Program-made: the position numbers and the translations under genes
Notes under the pieces: model-generated
Told to the model about the DNA's origin: nothing
What the model saw: only the letters and a program-made list of their open reading frames with translations
Databases searched by the model: none
Part shown: positions 36,483 to 45,231 of the stretch, in pieces
Position numbering within the stretch: the stretch's first letter is position 1
Layout: every line of letters begins with the position of its first letter
IMG/VR virus record: IMGVR_UViG_3300007276_000003
Coordinates: 1 to 61,021 of that record
Strand: one strand, 5' to 3'
Origin: a virus
Length of the DNA stretch: 61,021 bases

Positions 36483-38267
36483 TTACCCCTCGCATAGCAT
36501 AACCGAGAATTGACGACCATCGGCAAGAGTAAAAGTTGCACATCTTGTTTTGCCGGTATCTACGTCTACCCTTTGTATAGTTGTGTCTTTGCCACCATCA
36601 ATACTTACAGGAAATTGTGGTCCTGTTGGTCCCGTTGGTCCTTCCGGTCCTGTTGGTCCTTGTGGACCTGTAGCACCTGTGTTACCTTTAGCACCTGCAG
36701 GTCCTTGTGGACCTGTAGCACCCGTAGAACCCGTTGCTCCTTTTGGACCTTCAGGTCCTTGTGGTCCAACACCTCCTGTACTACCTGTATCTCCTTTAGG
36801 TCCTTGCGACCCTGTATCTCCTTTAGGTCCCTCATCTCCTTGGTCACCTTTCGGACCTTGGGGTCCAACACCTCCTGTTGACCCTGTATCACCTTTAGGT
36901 CCCTGTGGACCTACTCCTCCGGTTGCACCGGTATCTCCCTTAGGTCCTTGTGGTCCAACACCACCGGTATCTCCGGTTTTCCCTTGTGGTCCTTCCGGTC
37001 CTTCAGGTCCTTGTGGACCCGTACTTCCGGTATCTCCCTTAGGACCTTCCGGTCCTGTTGCTCCAATATCTCCTTTTGCTCCCTGTGGTCCGGTGGCTCC
37101 TGTGTCCCCTGTTTTACCCTGTGGTCCCTCAGGTCCCTCCGGTCCTTGAGGTCCGGTACTTCCGGTATCCCCTTTTGCTCCTTGAGGTCCGGTACTTCCG
37201 GTATCTCCTTTTGCTCCTTGAGGACCTTGTGGTCCTGTCAAACCTATATCACCTTGAGGTCCTTTTGGTCCCTCCGGTCCGGTACTACCTGTATCTCCTT
37301 TTGGACCTTGAGGTCCCGTAGCACCTGTATCACCTGTATCTCCTTTCGGACCTTGTGGACCCTCCGGTCCTTCAGGTCCCGTAGCACCTGTATTTCCTTT
37401 TGAACCTGTATCTCCTTTTGGACCTTGAGGTCCTGTAGAACCCGTGTCACCTTTTGCACCTGCCGGACCTTGTGGTCCAATAGGTCCCGTAGCACCTGTG
37501 TCACCGGTCTTACCCTGAGGACCTTCCGGTCCCTCAGGACCTGTTGCTCCTGTGTCGCCCTTAACTCCTTGAGGACCTTGAGAACCTGTATCCCCCTTTG
37601 GACCTTGAGAACCTGTATCCCCCTTTGGTCCTTCAGGACCTTCCGGTCCTTGTGGTCCTTCAGGACCCGTTGGTCCTGTAGCACCTGTATTTCCTGTTTT
37701 TCCTTGAGGACCTTCATCACCTTGGTCGCCCTTTGGACCTTGAGGACCTGTTGCTCCCGTTAATCCAATGGGTCCTTGAGCACCGGTATCTCCCTTTACT
37801 CCTTGGTCACCTTGCTTACCTTGAGGACCTTCAGGACCTGTTGGTCCTGTAGCACCGGTATCTCCCTTATCACCCTTACCTCCCTGAGGTCCTTGAGGAC
37901 CTTCGGGACCTTCGGGACCTTCGGGACCGGTCAATCCTATTGGTCCTTGTGGACCCGTTGAACCGGTGTCACCTTTGTCACCTTTATCTCCTGTTTTTCC
38001 TTGTGGACCTTGTGGACCGGTTGCTCCCGTTAAACCAATAGGACCCTGAGGTCCTGTTGCTCCGGTATCACCCGTATCACCTTTCGGACCCTGAGGTCCG
38101 GTATTAGTTGGCATAGTAACTGAGTTACCATCACTAATACTAAGTGTTTGTCCGTTAACTGTTAATGATTGTTTTGGGATAAAAGCACCGGTATCCAAAC
38201 TCACCCCATCAACTTTTATGTCGGTAGAAACTGAGATAGGTTCCTTAAACTCAATGTATGATGCCAT
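36483..38267 (-). CDS. Collagen-like tail fibre protein
   Basis: A 594-residue protein. Residues 1-56 are a non-collagen head, residues 57-551 are 165 consecutive Gly-X-Y triplets with no break seen, and a 43-residue beta-rich tip with two cysteines closes the chain. Proline sits in X (GPQ, GPK, GPE) and I see none in Y; Y holds threonine, lysine, glutamine and glutamate. This should form a triple-helical rod about 140 nm long if fully folded (0.29 nm per residue). It lies in a fibre gene cluster. The DNA is highly repetitive, so length variation between isolates is likely. Confidence 0.9.
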   Translation of the reverse strand: MASYIEFKEPISVSTDIKVDGVSLDTGAFIPKQSLTVNGQTLSISDGNSVTMPTNTGPQGPKGDTGDTGATGPQGPIGLTGATGPQGPQGKTGDKGDKGDTGSTGPQGPIGLTGPEGPEGPEGPQGPQGGKGDKGDTGATGPTGPEGPQGKQGDQGVKGDTGAQGPIGLTGATGPQGPKGDQGDEGPQGKTGNTGATGPTGPEGPQGPEGPEGPKGDTGSQGPKGDTGSQGPQGVKGDTGATGPEGPEGPQGKTGDTGATGPIGPQGPAGAKGDTGSTGPQGPKGDTGSKGNTGATGPEGPEGPQGPKGDTGDTGATGPQGPKGDTGSTGPEGPKGPQGDIGLTGPQGPQGAKGDTGSTGPQGAKGDTGSTGPQGPEGPEGPQGKTGDTGATGPQGAKGDIGATGPEGPKGDTGSTGPQGPEGPEGPQGKTGDTGGVGPQGPKGDTGATGGVGPQGPKGDTGSTGGVGPQGPKGDQGDEGPKGDTGSQGPKGDTGSTGGVGPQGPEGPKGATGSTGATGPQGPAGAKGNTGATGPQGPTGPEGPTGPTGPQFPVSIDGGKDTTIQRVDVDTGKTRCATFTLADGRQFSVMLCEG

Positions 38268-38270
38268 TTA

Positions 38271-39010
38271 TTAGCCTATTTTTTGAATCATATAATTTAA
38301 TGCTGATGCTCCCGGATTCTTAGCTACTGAAATATCTACAATGTTTGTAGTGCTTCTAGCAATTTTTACTTCCACATTATCATATGGAGATGTATTACTA
38401 TAAACTTGAACCATAACATTTCTTGTTCCAAAGTTGTGAGTAATTTGCCAACTTGTAGCATTTCCGATTGTACCTGTTTTTTCTCTTGCAGTTTGACAAG
38501 AAACAACTTCTGTACAGAAGTTCTGAACTTGTGATGCAGCAATATCAATAGTAACATCTGCTGCTGCCGTAACAAGACCTTTATCGTCTACAGTTATTTG
38601 TGATACTGTATCTTTTTTTCCGTATGTTGCTGCTTTTACTCCTGAAGCCGGTATGCTTACTGCTCCTGCAGTTACACTTAGTCCACCTGCAGTTGGGAAG
38701 TTAGCAATACCTTGAACCGTTGCAGTTGCAACATCAATGTTTTTGTTAATCTCTGTCCAATCTGCTGCACTTGTAGGATTATCTTGATTAGCAATAATTA
38801 AATCACCAACCTCTAAAGCAGGGTTCCAAAAGTTTGCAGGTACACCTGTACCGGCTTTGGTTACTGCATAAGTAAATCCTTTTTTAATTGAAGTTCCTGT
38901 TGGTGCTGCAGTTGATGCATCATATCCACCTTGATAGATTAATGAACCTGAACCTGCAAATGTAGTATCTACATAATTTTTTGAAGCTGCATCTTGTGCT
39001 GCCGTTGGTC
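38271..39010 (-). pseudogene. Detached C-terminal part of a frameshifted tail fibre gene
   Basis: About 245 residues are open in the frame one base off from the 38969-40381 gene. Across the junction the expected fibre motif would read DPTAAQDAASKNYVD, which needs one more base at the GG at 39007-39008. The segment ends with an ITHNFGTRNVMVQVY strand region and LNYMIQKIG before TAA at 38271. It has no start codon of its own at the junction. With one added base the whole gene would be 704 codons. Either a sequencing error or a real mutation. Confidence 0.8.
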
Positions 39011-40381
39011 AGCCATATCAACAATCTTCTTGCCATTCATATCCAAGTCGGCAGTCGGATTAGCAAAGTCATTTAGTTTAATATCACCAATAACAACTTG
39101 ACCATTTAAACTACTAAAGCATCCTGCTAAAGTATCTCTAGTTGGGTCTATATCACCTTTTGGTGGGTCTAGTTCACATAGGTCTAGGTTTATTGTTACA
39201 TTACCTGTAGCACTTGCTACCGTATCAATACCTACTGAACCTGCAATAGTTACTGTATCACCATCTGCAATACCTTGTGCAGTACCGGTATCACCTGTAA
39301 TTTTAAAGCCATCCATTGTTCCCGGTGCACTTCCGTTAGTAACAGATGTAATGTGACCCGTTGCATTTGTAATAATTTGTGACGGGTATGTATATGTACC
39401 TGCAGTTCCAAAAGCATCGTGGTTTATAGTTACTGTATCGTTAGCACTTACTGTTCCTGTAAGAGCAGTACCACCACTAATTGTAACTGTATCACCATCA
39501 CTAACTGTTTCTGCAGTACCACCGTCTGATGCTAAATCAAACGAAGACATTGTTCCTGCTCCACCTGTAGATGCTGCAGTTACTCTACCTTGAGCATCTA
39601 CGGTAATGTTGGCTGAAGTAAATGAACCTACGTTTGAATTTACTGAAGGCATTTCAATATCAACCGTTAAAGGAGTAGATGTAGCAACAGTTAATGTTGA
39701 AGACGTGAACGCAACCGTGTTTCCTGAAGCTACAGAAAATGGATTTTTTCCATCTGTAATATCAAATCCTGCGAATCCTGAAGGAATAGTTGCCCAAGTT
39801 CCATCTCCCTTTAAATACTTTACATTGTCTGCTGCTGCCGGTGCAGGTACTGCACCTTTAGTTCCTGCAGTTGTTCCGTTTGCACCTGTAAAGTCATTAA
39901 TACTAATAGCCGGTGAAGTACCTCCACTTGAAACTATTGGAGCAGTTCCTGACACTCCTGTTACTGTACCTGTGTTAGCAGTAAAAGGTAAGTCTTGTAC
40001 GGATGCATAATTAACAACACTCTTTGAATCTGAATAAATAATGTGTGCCTCTAAAGGAACAGGTGTATTTGATAAATTAGTTGCTGCAAGAATAAGGTTA
40101 TTTGCTGATGCTCCATAATCAGGACTAATTGTTATTGCACCTGTTGAGGAAGATGCAGTAAGACCTTTACCTGCAGATATACTTGTTACACCACCTTGAC
40201 CATCTAACTCTACCCAAGCTTTATTTACATCGTCATAATACTTTATTGTACCTGCCTGTGAATCGTAAACGATTTGACCCCCACCCAAATTGGATGCCGG
40301 AGTACCTGCTGAACTTTGCAATAAAACATTTTGGATTTCTAGTCCCGTTAAGTCTATCGCATCTAAAAATTTTATTGCCAT
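38969..40381 (-). CDS. Tail fibre protein, N-terminal part, truncated by frameshift
   Basis: A 470-residue fibre-like protein rich in glycine, threonine and short beta repeats. It ends abruptly after KKIVDMAD with an out-of-frame tail (QRQHKMQLQKIM). The KIVDMAD segment is the start of a motif common in phage fibres (K-I-x-x-(L/M)-A-(D/T)-P-T). The rest of the gene continues in another frame at 38271-39010. Confidence 0.8.
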   Translation of the reverse strand: MAIKFLDAIDLTGLEIQNVLLQSSAGTPASNLGGGQIVYDSQAGTIKYYDDVNKAWVELDGQGGVTSISAGKGLTASSSTGAITISPDYGASANNLILAATNLSNTPVPLEAHIIYSDSKSVVNYASVQDLPFTANTGTVTGVSGTAPIVSSGGTSPAISINDFTGANGTTAGTKGAVPAPAAADNVKYLKGDGTWATIPSGFAGFDITDGKNPFSVASGNTVAFTSSTLTVATSTPLTVDIEMPSVNSNVGSFTSANITVDAQGRVTAASTGGAGTMSSFDLASDGGTAETVSDGDTVTISGGTALTGTVSANDTVTINHDAFGTAGTYTYPSQIITNATGHITSVTNGSAPGTMDGFKITGDTGTAQGIADGDTVTIAGSVGIDTVASATGNVTINLDLCELDPPKGDIDPTRDTLAGCFSSLNGQVVIGDIKLNDFANPTADLDMNGKKIVDMADQRQHKMQLQKIM

Positions 40382-40404
40382 AATTTCTTTTTTTTTTAAT
40401 TTTT

Positions 40405-41139
40405 TTAGTTACAATAAGCTTGACCTGAAAATGGTGCAGCAAATGTAACTGTTACTCTGTTTTTATTAATATAATCTACTCTGCCAAATACTTCTTCGTT
40501 GAATGAATTTACTGCAGTCACCGAAGGGAACTTGTTTAAATTGTGTGTAATGTCCCATTGGAAGATTGGTGTTCCTTGCGTAAAAACAAAAGTTTTATCA
40601 CCTGTACTAGCCGATGGATTCCATTGCAACAAAGATATAAAATATTCTTGATTTTTTTCAAGAGCACCTTCACCTGCAATAAGGGTCACACCAATGGTAT
40701 GAAATTGAGGAGTTGAGTATAAAGTTGAAGAATCCCAATCATAAACTCCAAACTTGCTTACATCTTTAGTGTTGGTTATCAAAACCTGAGAACCAATTAA
40801 ACTAGTATAAAAACTTGAAATGTCTGTGGGAGTTCCTTGACTCACATATTGTAAACTAAAATCACTCAATACAAACTCAGTTACTTGGTCAAAGTCAATG
40901 CTATTTCCTACCGGTGGGTCAAAAGATATTGTACCCTTTTCTAAGGTTGGTTTCTCTGCAGTTAATACTTGAAACTTAAATCTTATTGTTTGTTGGTCTA
41001 TTGCAGAAGATTCGTTTATATAATGTACTACCTCATTTACGGAAAAGTTTTTTGTCCCTCCTGTAGATGAATCAGTACCAATCATTTTATCTCCTCCCCT
41101 GACGTGAGTATCTATAGGATATGATATGAGTCTAGACAT
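40405..41139 (-). CDS. Tail fibre/appendage protein
   Basis: A 244-residue protein. The N-terminus (LISYPIDTHVRGGDKMIGT, then NFSVNEVVHYI) resembles the 34000-36165 fibre, so both may dock on the same tail site. The C-terminus (FQWDITHNLNKFPSVTAVN) resembles the ITHNFG end of the broken fibre. Preceded by a late-type box. Confidence 0.65.
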   Translation of the reverse strand: MSRLISYPIDTHVRGGDKMIGTDSSTGGTKNFSVNEVVHYINESSAIDQQTIRFKFQVLTAEKPTLEKGTISFDPPVGNSIDFDQVTEFVLSDFSLQYVSQGTPTDISSFYTSLIGSQVLITNTKDVSKFGVYDWDSSTLYSTPQFHTIGVTLIAGEGALEKNQEYFISLLQWNPSASTGDKTFVFTQGTPIFQWDITHNLNKFPSVTAVNSFNEEVFGRVDYINKNRVTVTFAAPFSGQAYCN

Positions 41140-41163
41140 TAATTGCTGAGTTTTTTATAAATA

Positions 41164-41171
41164 CAAAGGTA
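41164..41171 (-). promoter_or_regulatory. Late-type -7 box (TACCTTTG)
   Basis: Read leftward, TACCTTTGT lies 24 bases before the ATG of the 40405-41139 gene. It lacks a -33 TTTG at the usual spacing. Confidence 0.4.
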
Positions 41172-41189
41172 CTGAAATTATTTGATGGT

Positions 41190-41585
41190 TTATTTTTTAG
41201 TTTCGGAATAAGACTTCATCATTTTCTCGCCTGTTCTCCCGATAACATAACCACCAATACCTATTTGTAAAAGGTTCCAAAACTCATTTTCTAATTCAGG
41301 TATTTTTAAATCGAATAAGGGAGCAACAAACTTTACATAGATTACTATAAAACCAAAAGCTAACATTAATATTGGTCGCCAACTTCTTTGTAACCAATTA
41401 CCTTTTGCTTCTGCAACTATGATTTCTGTTTGCATTTTTTGCAATTCTAATTCCTTCTGAATTAAAATTTGCTTGATAGCATTTTCTGCTAAAATCTTTT
41501 CTTCTTTAGATGTGAAGAGTTTGTCAAGACCTCCCATTATGTCTTTAACTACACTACCTCCGAACCATTCAACAATTTTTTTCAT
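41190..41585 (-). CDS. Holin, 3TM/GTA-holin-like
   Basis: A 131-residue protein with an amphipathic N-terminal half and two clear membrane spans, about residues 74-95 and 104-122. The segment AEAKGNWLQRSWRPILMLAF and the ending GIGGYVIGRTGEK match the family named holin of 3TMs. It would open the inner membrane late in infection and release the amidase encoded just upstream, whose gene it overlaps by 17 bases. Confidence 0.85.
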   Translation of the reverse strand: MKKIVEWFGGSVVKDIMGGLDKLFTSKEEKILAENAIKQILIQKELELQKMQTEIIVAEAKGNWLQRSWRPILMLAFGFIVIYVKFVAPLFDLKIPELENEFWNLLQIGIGGYVIGRTGEKMMKSYSETKK

Positions 41586-42006
41586 ATTCCATTTCGCTTA
41601 TGTACCTATACTCTTCGGTAGCATCAAAACTTGGACAAGCTTTATTAGCAAAATCTCTATGACCGTGCACTACACTATCAGTATGTATGGCTTTTAAAGT
41701 TAGTAATAAGGACTCAAGACTGTCCACTTGTTCTTGAGTTCTAGTATCTTTTGGAGTCTTTCCGTCAGACTCAACACCCCCGATATAACAAATTCCCAAA
41801 CTGCTTTTATTGTACTGTTTACAATGAGCACCGGGAACATTATCTTCTCTTCCTTTTTTAATTGTACCGTCTAAATACACGATGTAGTGGTATCCCACAT
41901 CTCTCCATCCTCTTCCGTTAACGTGCCAATCTCTTATTGTATCTATTGTGATGTGTTGACCTTCACGAGTTGCAGAGCAATGTACTATGAGTTTATCAAT
42001 CTTCAT
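41569..42006 (-). CDS. N-acetylmuramoyl-L-alanine amidase endolysin
   Basis: A 145-residue single-domain Amidase_2 (T7 lysozyme-like) enzyme cutting the bond between MurNAc and L-alanine in peptidoglycan. Zinc ligands are likely His9 (LIVHCSAT), His116 and Cys124 (HGHRDFANKACPSFD), with Lys122 and Tyr41 near the active site as in T7 lysozyme. No signal peptide. Part of the lysis cassette with the holin. Confidence 0.9.
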   Translation of the reverse strand: MKIDKLIVHCSATREGQHITIDTIRDWHVNGRGWRDVGYHYIVYLDGTIKKGREDNVPGAHCKQYNKSSLGICYIGGVESDGKTPKDTRTQEQVDSLESLLLTLKAIHTDSVVHGHRDFANKACPSFDATEEYRYISEMEYEKNC

Positions 42007-42175
42007 TCTTTTTTTTAGACTCCTTGTTTAGTAAGTACCATCTTTGAGCCGTGTATCCAACTGAGAGGAAAAGCAAAGTAATCTTTAATATCATATCTAT
42101 ATGCGACATCGAAATCGCAAAAGTACCTATATTCAATAAGTACATTTTTATGTCACCCATCCAATTATTTATCAT
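41996..42175 (-). CDS. Small membrane protein of the lysis cassette
   Basis: A 59-residue protein with a hydrophobic stretch at about residues 12-25 and a stronger span at 28-43, then a lysine-rich tail (ESKKKNED). Its stop overlaps the amidase start by 11 bases, so the two are coupled. It may be an accessory holin or spanin-like protein. Confidence 0.6.
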   Translation of the reverse strand: MINNWMGDIKMYLLNIGTFAISMSHIDMILKITLLFLSVGYTAQRWYLLNKESKKKNED

Positions 42176-42282
42176 TACTAATGTAGTTATACATTATCGT
42201 TACGTCATCACCCAATGTAGATGATATAGTCCAATAGCTATTAATTTTCATATTTTGATTGTTATGCCGATTGTTATTTTCA

Positions 42283-42786
42283 TTATCCCCAAAGTGCTAT
42301 GATTTCTTTTGCATCAGTACCTGTTCCATAAACTTTCTTTACTTGTACAGGAAAGAATCCTACAGGAACATTTTGAAATGTTACAGTTGAACCTGATATA
42401 GTATCAACTTTTAAATTTCCACTCACACCAACATACAATACACAACCGTTATTTGCATTTGGATAACTACCATCAACAGGGTTTGCTTTATAAACTATAA
42501 AGTTTTCAGTACCTCCTACGTTTTTAAAAATATCTGCGTTTAAGACAAGTGTCGTTTCATCCACAACAAGGATTACAGTAGCTGCTTCTCCTGTCGTAGT
42601 ATTATAAACTATATCTAATTCTCTTACTCTATCTTTAACAAATGCAGTTGCAGATGTTGCAATTAGTTTATCAGTACTTACTGAATCACTAACCCCTTGA
42701 GATACTATATTTGTATAAGGTATATTACAGTTATCAGATACGATTACTTCTAAAGCTTCATAGCCTTGTAAAATGTTGTGTGCCAT
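42283..42786 (-). CDS. Beta-rich structural protein, possible head decoration
   Basis: A 167-residue, soluble, beta-rich protein with no catalytic motif. Size and composition fit a capsid decoration or head fibre protein, but it lies by the lysis cassette and the basic proteins rather than by the capsid. The 107 bases downstream hold only a 28-codon frame (42165-42251) of doubtful reality. Confidence 0.5.
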   Translation of the reverse strand: MAHNILQGYEALEVIVSDNCNIPYTNIVSQGVSDSVSTDKLIATSATAFVKDRVRELDIVYNTTTGEAATVILVVDETTLVLNADIFKNVGGTENFIVYKANPVDGSYPNANNGCVLYVGVSGNLKVDTISGSTVTFQNVPVGFFPVQVKKVYGTGTDAKEIIALWG

Positions 42787-42791
42787 AATTA

Positions 42792-42947
42792 TTATTTTTT
42801 ATAAGGAAATTTTTCGTTTAATATTTTTTTCCTTGCTCCACACCCACAGTCTTTTTTTAATGCTTTGGCTCCTGCCTCAACAATTTTTTTGATTCCGGTT
42901 GCAGTTGTTATTTTTTCTATACTATCTCCTAATCCTTTTGATTTCAT
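42792..42947 (-). CDS. Small cysteine-containing phage protein
   Basis: A 51-residue protein with the shape GLGDSIEKITTATGIKK followed by KKDCGCGARKKILNEKFPY. A short CxC next to an ARKKILN segment recurs in small proteins of Bacteroidetes phages as far as I recall. Possibly binds a metal or nucleic acid. Unknown role. Confidence 0.65.
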   Translation of the reverse strand: MKSKGLGDSIEKITTATGIKKIVEAGAKALKKDCGCGARKKILNEKFPYKK

Positions 42948-42952
42948 TTTGA

Positions 42953-43093
42953 TTATTTTTTACACATACATTGTGCAACAGGACATTCGTTTACATCAAT
43001 GATTAATTTTGAAACTAGCCAATTCCATTTGCAACAAAGTTTACACCAAACCTTTTGCATCCACATTCCTAACCTTACAAATAACTTACCCAT
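42953..43093 (-). CDS. Small cysteine/tryptophan-rich protein
   Basis: A 46-residue protein with CKLCC at residues 18-22 and CPVAQCMC near the end, a likely metal-binding arrangement. It starts one base below the stop of the upstream basic gene and ends five bases before the next start. Confidence 0.55.
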   Translation of the reverse strand: MGKLFVRLGMWMQKVWCKLCCKWNWLVSKLIIDVNECPVAQCMCKK

Positions 43094-43094
43094 C

Positions 43095-43298
43095 TTAGAA
43101 GTTGTGCTTTGTTACTTTTAGATTGTTTGAATGGTAGCATCCTTGTGCTGAAGATTTGTTTCCTGAATATGCTTTCTTGCCATAAGCTTTTTCCATACCT
43201 TTAGATTCATCTCTTCTTGATTTCATAGACTGAGATTTTTTTCCATTTCTCATTCCCATTGACTCATCGAGTCTTGAATTATAACCTTGCTTTTTCAT
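43095..43298 (-). CDS. Small basic virion-type protein
   Basis: A 67-residue lysine/arginine/serine-rich protein with an internal repeat: SRLDESMGMRNGKKS, then SRRDESKGMEKAYGKKA. Probably DNA-associated or packaged. Part of the basic-protein cluster. Confidence 0.6.
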   Translation of the reverse strand: MKKQGYNSRLDESMGMRNGKKSQSMKSRRDESKGMEKAYGKKAYSGNKSSAQGCYHSNNLKVTKHNF

Positions 43299-43316
43299 AT
43301 TATTATTATTAATTAA

Positions 43317-43559
43317 TTATAAAAATCTTGGGTTCTTTGAAGAACCATACTTACTTGCCTTTGGTTTTTTAGTAGTTGCTTTCTTTACAGTTGTTCCAAC
43401 TTTCTTAGCAACTTTCTTTACACCCTTACCTACTGACGATACAGCATTTTTTACAGGGGAATTTGTTTTCTTTCTAATCAGTCCACCTTTAGCCATTTTT
43501 CTTTTTGACCCTAAGCCTCCTGCTTTCTTTCTAGTATGTACTTTTTTACCGTATGCCAT
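43317..43559 (-). CDS. Lysine-rich, histone H1-tail-like protein
   Basis: An 80-residue protein dominated by lysine, valine, alanine and threonine (VGKGVKKVAKKVGTTVKKA), like the C-terminal tail of histone H1 and bacterial Hc1/AlgR3-type proteins. Likely binds and compacts DNA. A late-type box lies upstream. Confidence 0.65.
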   Translation of the reverse strand: MAYGKKVHTRKKAGGLGSKRKMAKGGLIRKKTNSPVKNAVSSVGKGVKKVAKKVGTTVKKATTKKPKASKYGSSKNPRFL

Positions 43560-43577
43560 TGTTCTAAATTTATTTTA

Positions 43578-43585
43578 CAAATATA
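43578..43585 (-). promoter_or_regulatory. Late-type -7 box (TATATTTG)
   Basis: Read leftward, TAGTATATTTGT lies 18 bases before the ATG of the 43317-43559 gene. No -33 TTTG at 19-21 bases. Confidence 0.4.
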
Positions 43586-43879
43586 CTAATATTTTCCTTG
43601 CCTATTTTTTGGTGAGGACTTAGTGCTTCCACCCTTACCTGCCCAAAGTTTTTTACAACTCCAATACCTAGCAGTTAGTTTTGATTTAGCAGTTCCACAT
43701 TTATGTCTTGCCTTAAAAGATTTTCTCGCTTTAGAAGAATAATTATGCCCATATCCTTTTGCTCCAAAGTGAATTAACTTCTCTCTTCCGTTCTCACAAG
43801 CCTTAACCATTTTCTTTTTACCCGGTCTTGTACTTGGTCTAACGACATTGCACTTCATATTTTTTTTACTTACTGCCAC
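43586..43879 (-). CDS. Basic cysteine-containing phage protein
   Basis: A 97-residue protein with conserved-looking parts: MKCNVVRPSTRPGKKKMVKA, CENGREKLIHFG, SFKARHKCGTAKSKLTARYW. Four cysteines and a histidine could form a zinc knuckle. Similar proteins are widespread in phages and giant metagenomic contigs as I recall. Unknown function; probably virion or nucleic-acid bound. Confidence 0.6.
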   Translation of the reverse strand: MAVSKKNMKCNVVRPSTRPGKKKMVKACENGREKLIHFGAKGYGHNYSSKARKSFKARHKCGTAKSKLTARYWSCKKLWAGKGGSTKSSPKNRQGKY

Positions 43880-44373
43880 TACTTTTTATTTTTCTTAGTA
43901 AGGCTTTTAAGTTTAGCTAAAGCACTTTGAACTTTAGTTTTACCTTTTACAGTATTTTCTTTTGTTCTTTTTACTTTGTCTGCTTTTTTTCTTGGTGCAG
44001 GTCTTGAACCTGATTTCTTTACATCAACATTTGTTTTTCTACCTGTCTTAGTATTAAAGGTGGTAGTTTTAGTTTTAGTAATTCCTTTTCTTTTTGTAGT
44101 AACAGTCTTCTTAGCTTTCTCACCACTTTGCTCAACCTTTACAGTTCTCTTTGGTCCTGCTTTTACTGCAGCTTTGCTTTTATCAATTTTAGCTTGACCT
44201 CTTGCAGATAGTCCCGGTTTATTTAAAATTTCTCCGGCACGAACTTGTCTTTTGCCTTTGGCTTCTTTCTTCTTTAACCTAACTGCTCTTTTTTTATTTC
44301 TTAGGTTTTGTGTAGCTTCTGACTTTTTAGTTCTTCCTGCTACTCTTTGTGCTTTGGTTCTTCCTGTTGGCAT
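43879..44373 (-). CDS. Very lysine-rich low-complexity protein
   Basis: A 164-residue protein of pI above 11 by composition, lacking cysteine and aromatic residues except few, with KKTVTTKRKGITKTKTTTF repeats. Histone-tail-like. It shares one base with the gene below. Confidence 0.6.
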   Translation of the reverse strand: MPTGRTKAQRVAGRTKKSEATQNLRNKKRAVRLKKKEAKGKRQVRAGEILNKPGLSARGQAKIDKSKAAVKAGPKRTVKVEQSGEKAKKTVTTKRKGITKTKTTTFNTKTGRKTNVDVKKSGSRPAPRKKADKVKRTKENTVKGKTKVQSALAKLKSLTKKNKK

Positions 44374-44497
44374 AATATTTATTATTAGTTTTTATATCTT
44401 TAATTGTAGCTACCCAATCTTTAGGCAGTCTATTTCGGTTGTATTGGTCAATTAACCATCTATCACTTCTATTTTCTTTTTCTACTGTGTGCTGCAC
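44327..44497 (-). CDS. Possible small protein with GTG start
   Basis: A 56-residue frame in the gap between two basic genes; the core RWLIDQYNRNRLPKDWVATI looks protein-like. It needs a GTG start and overlaps the genes on both sides, so it is uncertain. Confidence 0.35.
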   Translation of the reverse strand: MQHTVEKENRSDRWLIDQYNRNRLPKDWVATIKDIKTNNKYYANRKNQSTKSSRKN

Positions 44498-44741
44498 TTT
44501 TAATTAACCTTTCTTCCATTTTCGCAACCTTAATTTTAAGATTGGTGTTTTCTATAATTAGTTCTTCAATCTTTAATTCTAAAGAATCAATCTTGTCTTT
44601 TAACTCTGTAATTATCTTTAAAGATAATTGGTCAAGCTTATCTCCCTCTCTTTCATTTTGGTCCATCTTCTTTTTGATTATAGACCAAATCTCTTTTACA
44701 CCAAAAGCAGACAACAATGCTATGAGTAATCCTTCATCCAC
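44469..44741 (-). CDS. Membrane-anchored coiled-coil protein
   Basis: A 90-residue protein with a short hydrophobic start (GLLIALLSAFGV, residues 4-15), then a long lysine/glutamate/leucine coiled coil to a basic tail (SRKRK). It shares one base with the DUF5872-like gene. Could be a spanin-like or scaffold-like small protein. Confidence 0.55.
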   Translation of the reverse strand: MDEGLLIALLSAFGVKEIWSIIKKKMDQNEREGDKLDQLSLKIITELKDKIDSLELKIEELIIENTNLKIKVAKMEERLIKSAAHSRKRK

Positions 44742-45109
44742 TATGCCCTTCTAGTTCTTTTACGAACTGCACTTACTTTTCTTCCTCCTGCACCTTGCTT
44801 ACCTATTCTAGCTTTCTCTCTTTGTTTAGAAGCTAATTTACTTCTAGACATTTCCGATTTAGTAACCGGAGTTTTTTTAGAAACTCTTTTAGATGGTCTA
44901 CAGTATTCACTTCTACCACCTGTTCCACAAGGTTTGCCTGTTCTAGTATCTACCCATTTTTCTTTTCCCCATCGTTTGAGATTAGAACCGGCTTCAGATT
45001 TTTTTACTTTACCTTTCTTTTTCCTACACTTTGCAGTAGCCTGTGCTGCTCTAGCCGACCACTTGCCGTAGCTTCTCATTACCTTTCTATAACACGCATC
45101 TTTTGGCAT
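44741..45109 (-). CDS. DUF5872-like basic protein
   Basis: A 122-residue protein beginning MPKDACYRKVMRSYGKWSA with AKCRKKKG, followed by LKRWGKEKWVDTRTGKPCG and GGRSEYCRPSKRVSKKTP. This cysteine-containing, basic pattern fits the family recorded as DUF5872. Function unknown; probably nucleic-acid bound. Starts within the stop of the preceding gene (TAATG). Confidence 0.65.
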   Translation of the reverse strand: MPKDACYRKVMRSYGKWSARAAQATAKCRKKKGKVKKSEAGSNLKRWGKEKWVDTRTGKPCGTGGRSEYCRPSKRVSKKTPVTKSEMSRSKLASKQREKARIGKQGAGGRKVSAVRKRTRRA

Positions 45110-45231
45110 TACCTTCCTTGTCCTCTATATTTTTTTTTGTACTTTACTTGACCTTTACTAGCATTCTTATTATGAGAATGAGATTTACGTTTTGTTTTAA
45201 CGTAAGTAGATACATTTGCTTTTCGTGCCAT
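45109..45231 (-). CDS. Small basic protein
   Basis: A 40-residue lysine/serine/histidine-rich protein (KRKSHSHNKNASKGQVKYKK). Both its start and stop overlap neighbours in TAATG junctions, strong support for translation in one operon. Confidence 0.6.
   Translation of the reverse strand: MARKANVSTYVKTKRKSHSHNKNASKGQVKYKKKYRGQGR

Noticed and set aside
36550-37149. Long open frame on the plus strand opposite the collagen-like gene
   Set aside because: It mirrors the Gly-X-Y codon repeats (proline-rich, periodic), as do the other shadow frames there; no independent start context.
38969-39020. Programmed -1 ribosomal frameshift in the fibre gene
   Set aside because: The sequence at the break has no slippery heptamer and no obvious downstream stem, so error or mutation fits better.
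42165-42251. 28-codon leftward frame between the small membrane protein and the 42283 gene
   Set aside because: Too short, no motif, and overlaps the next start; left out.
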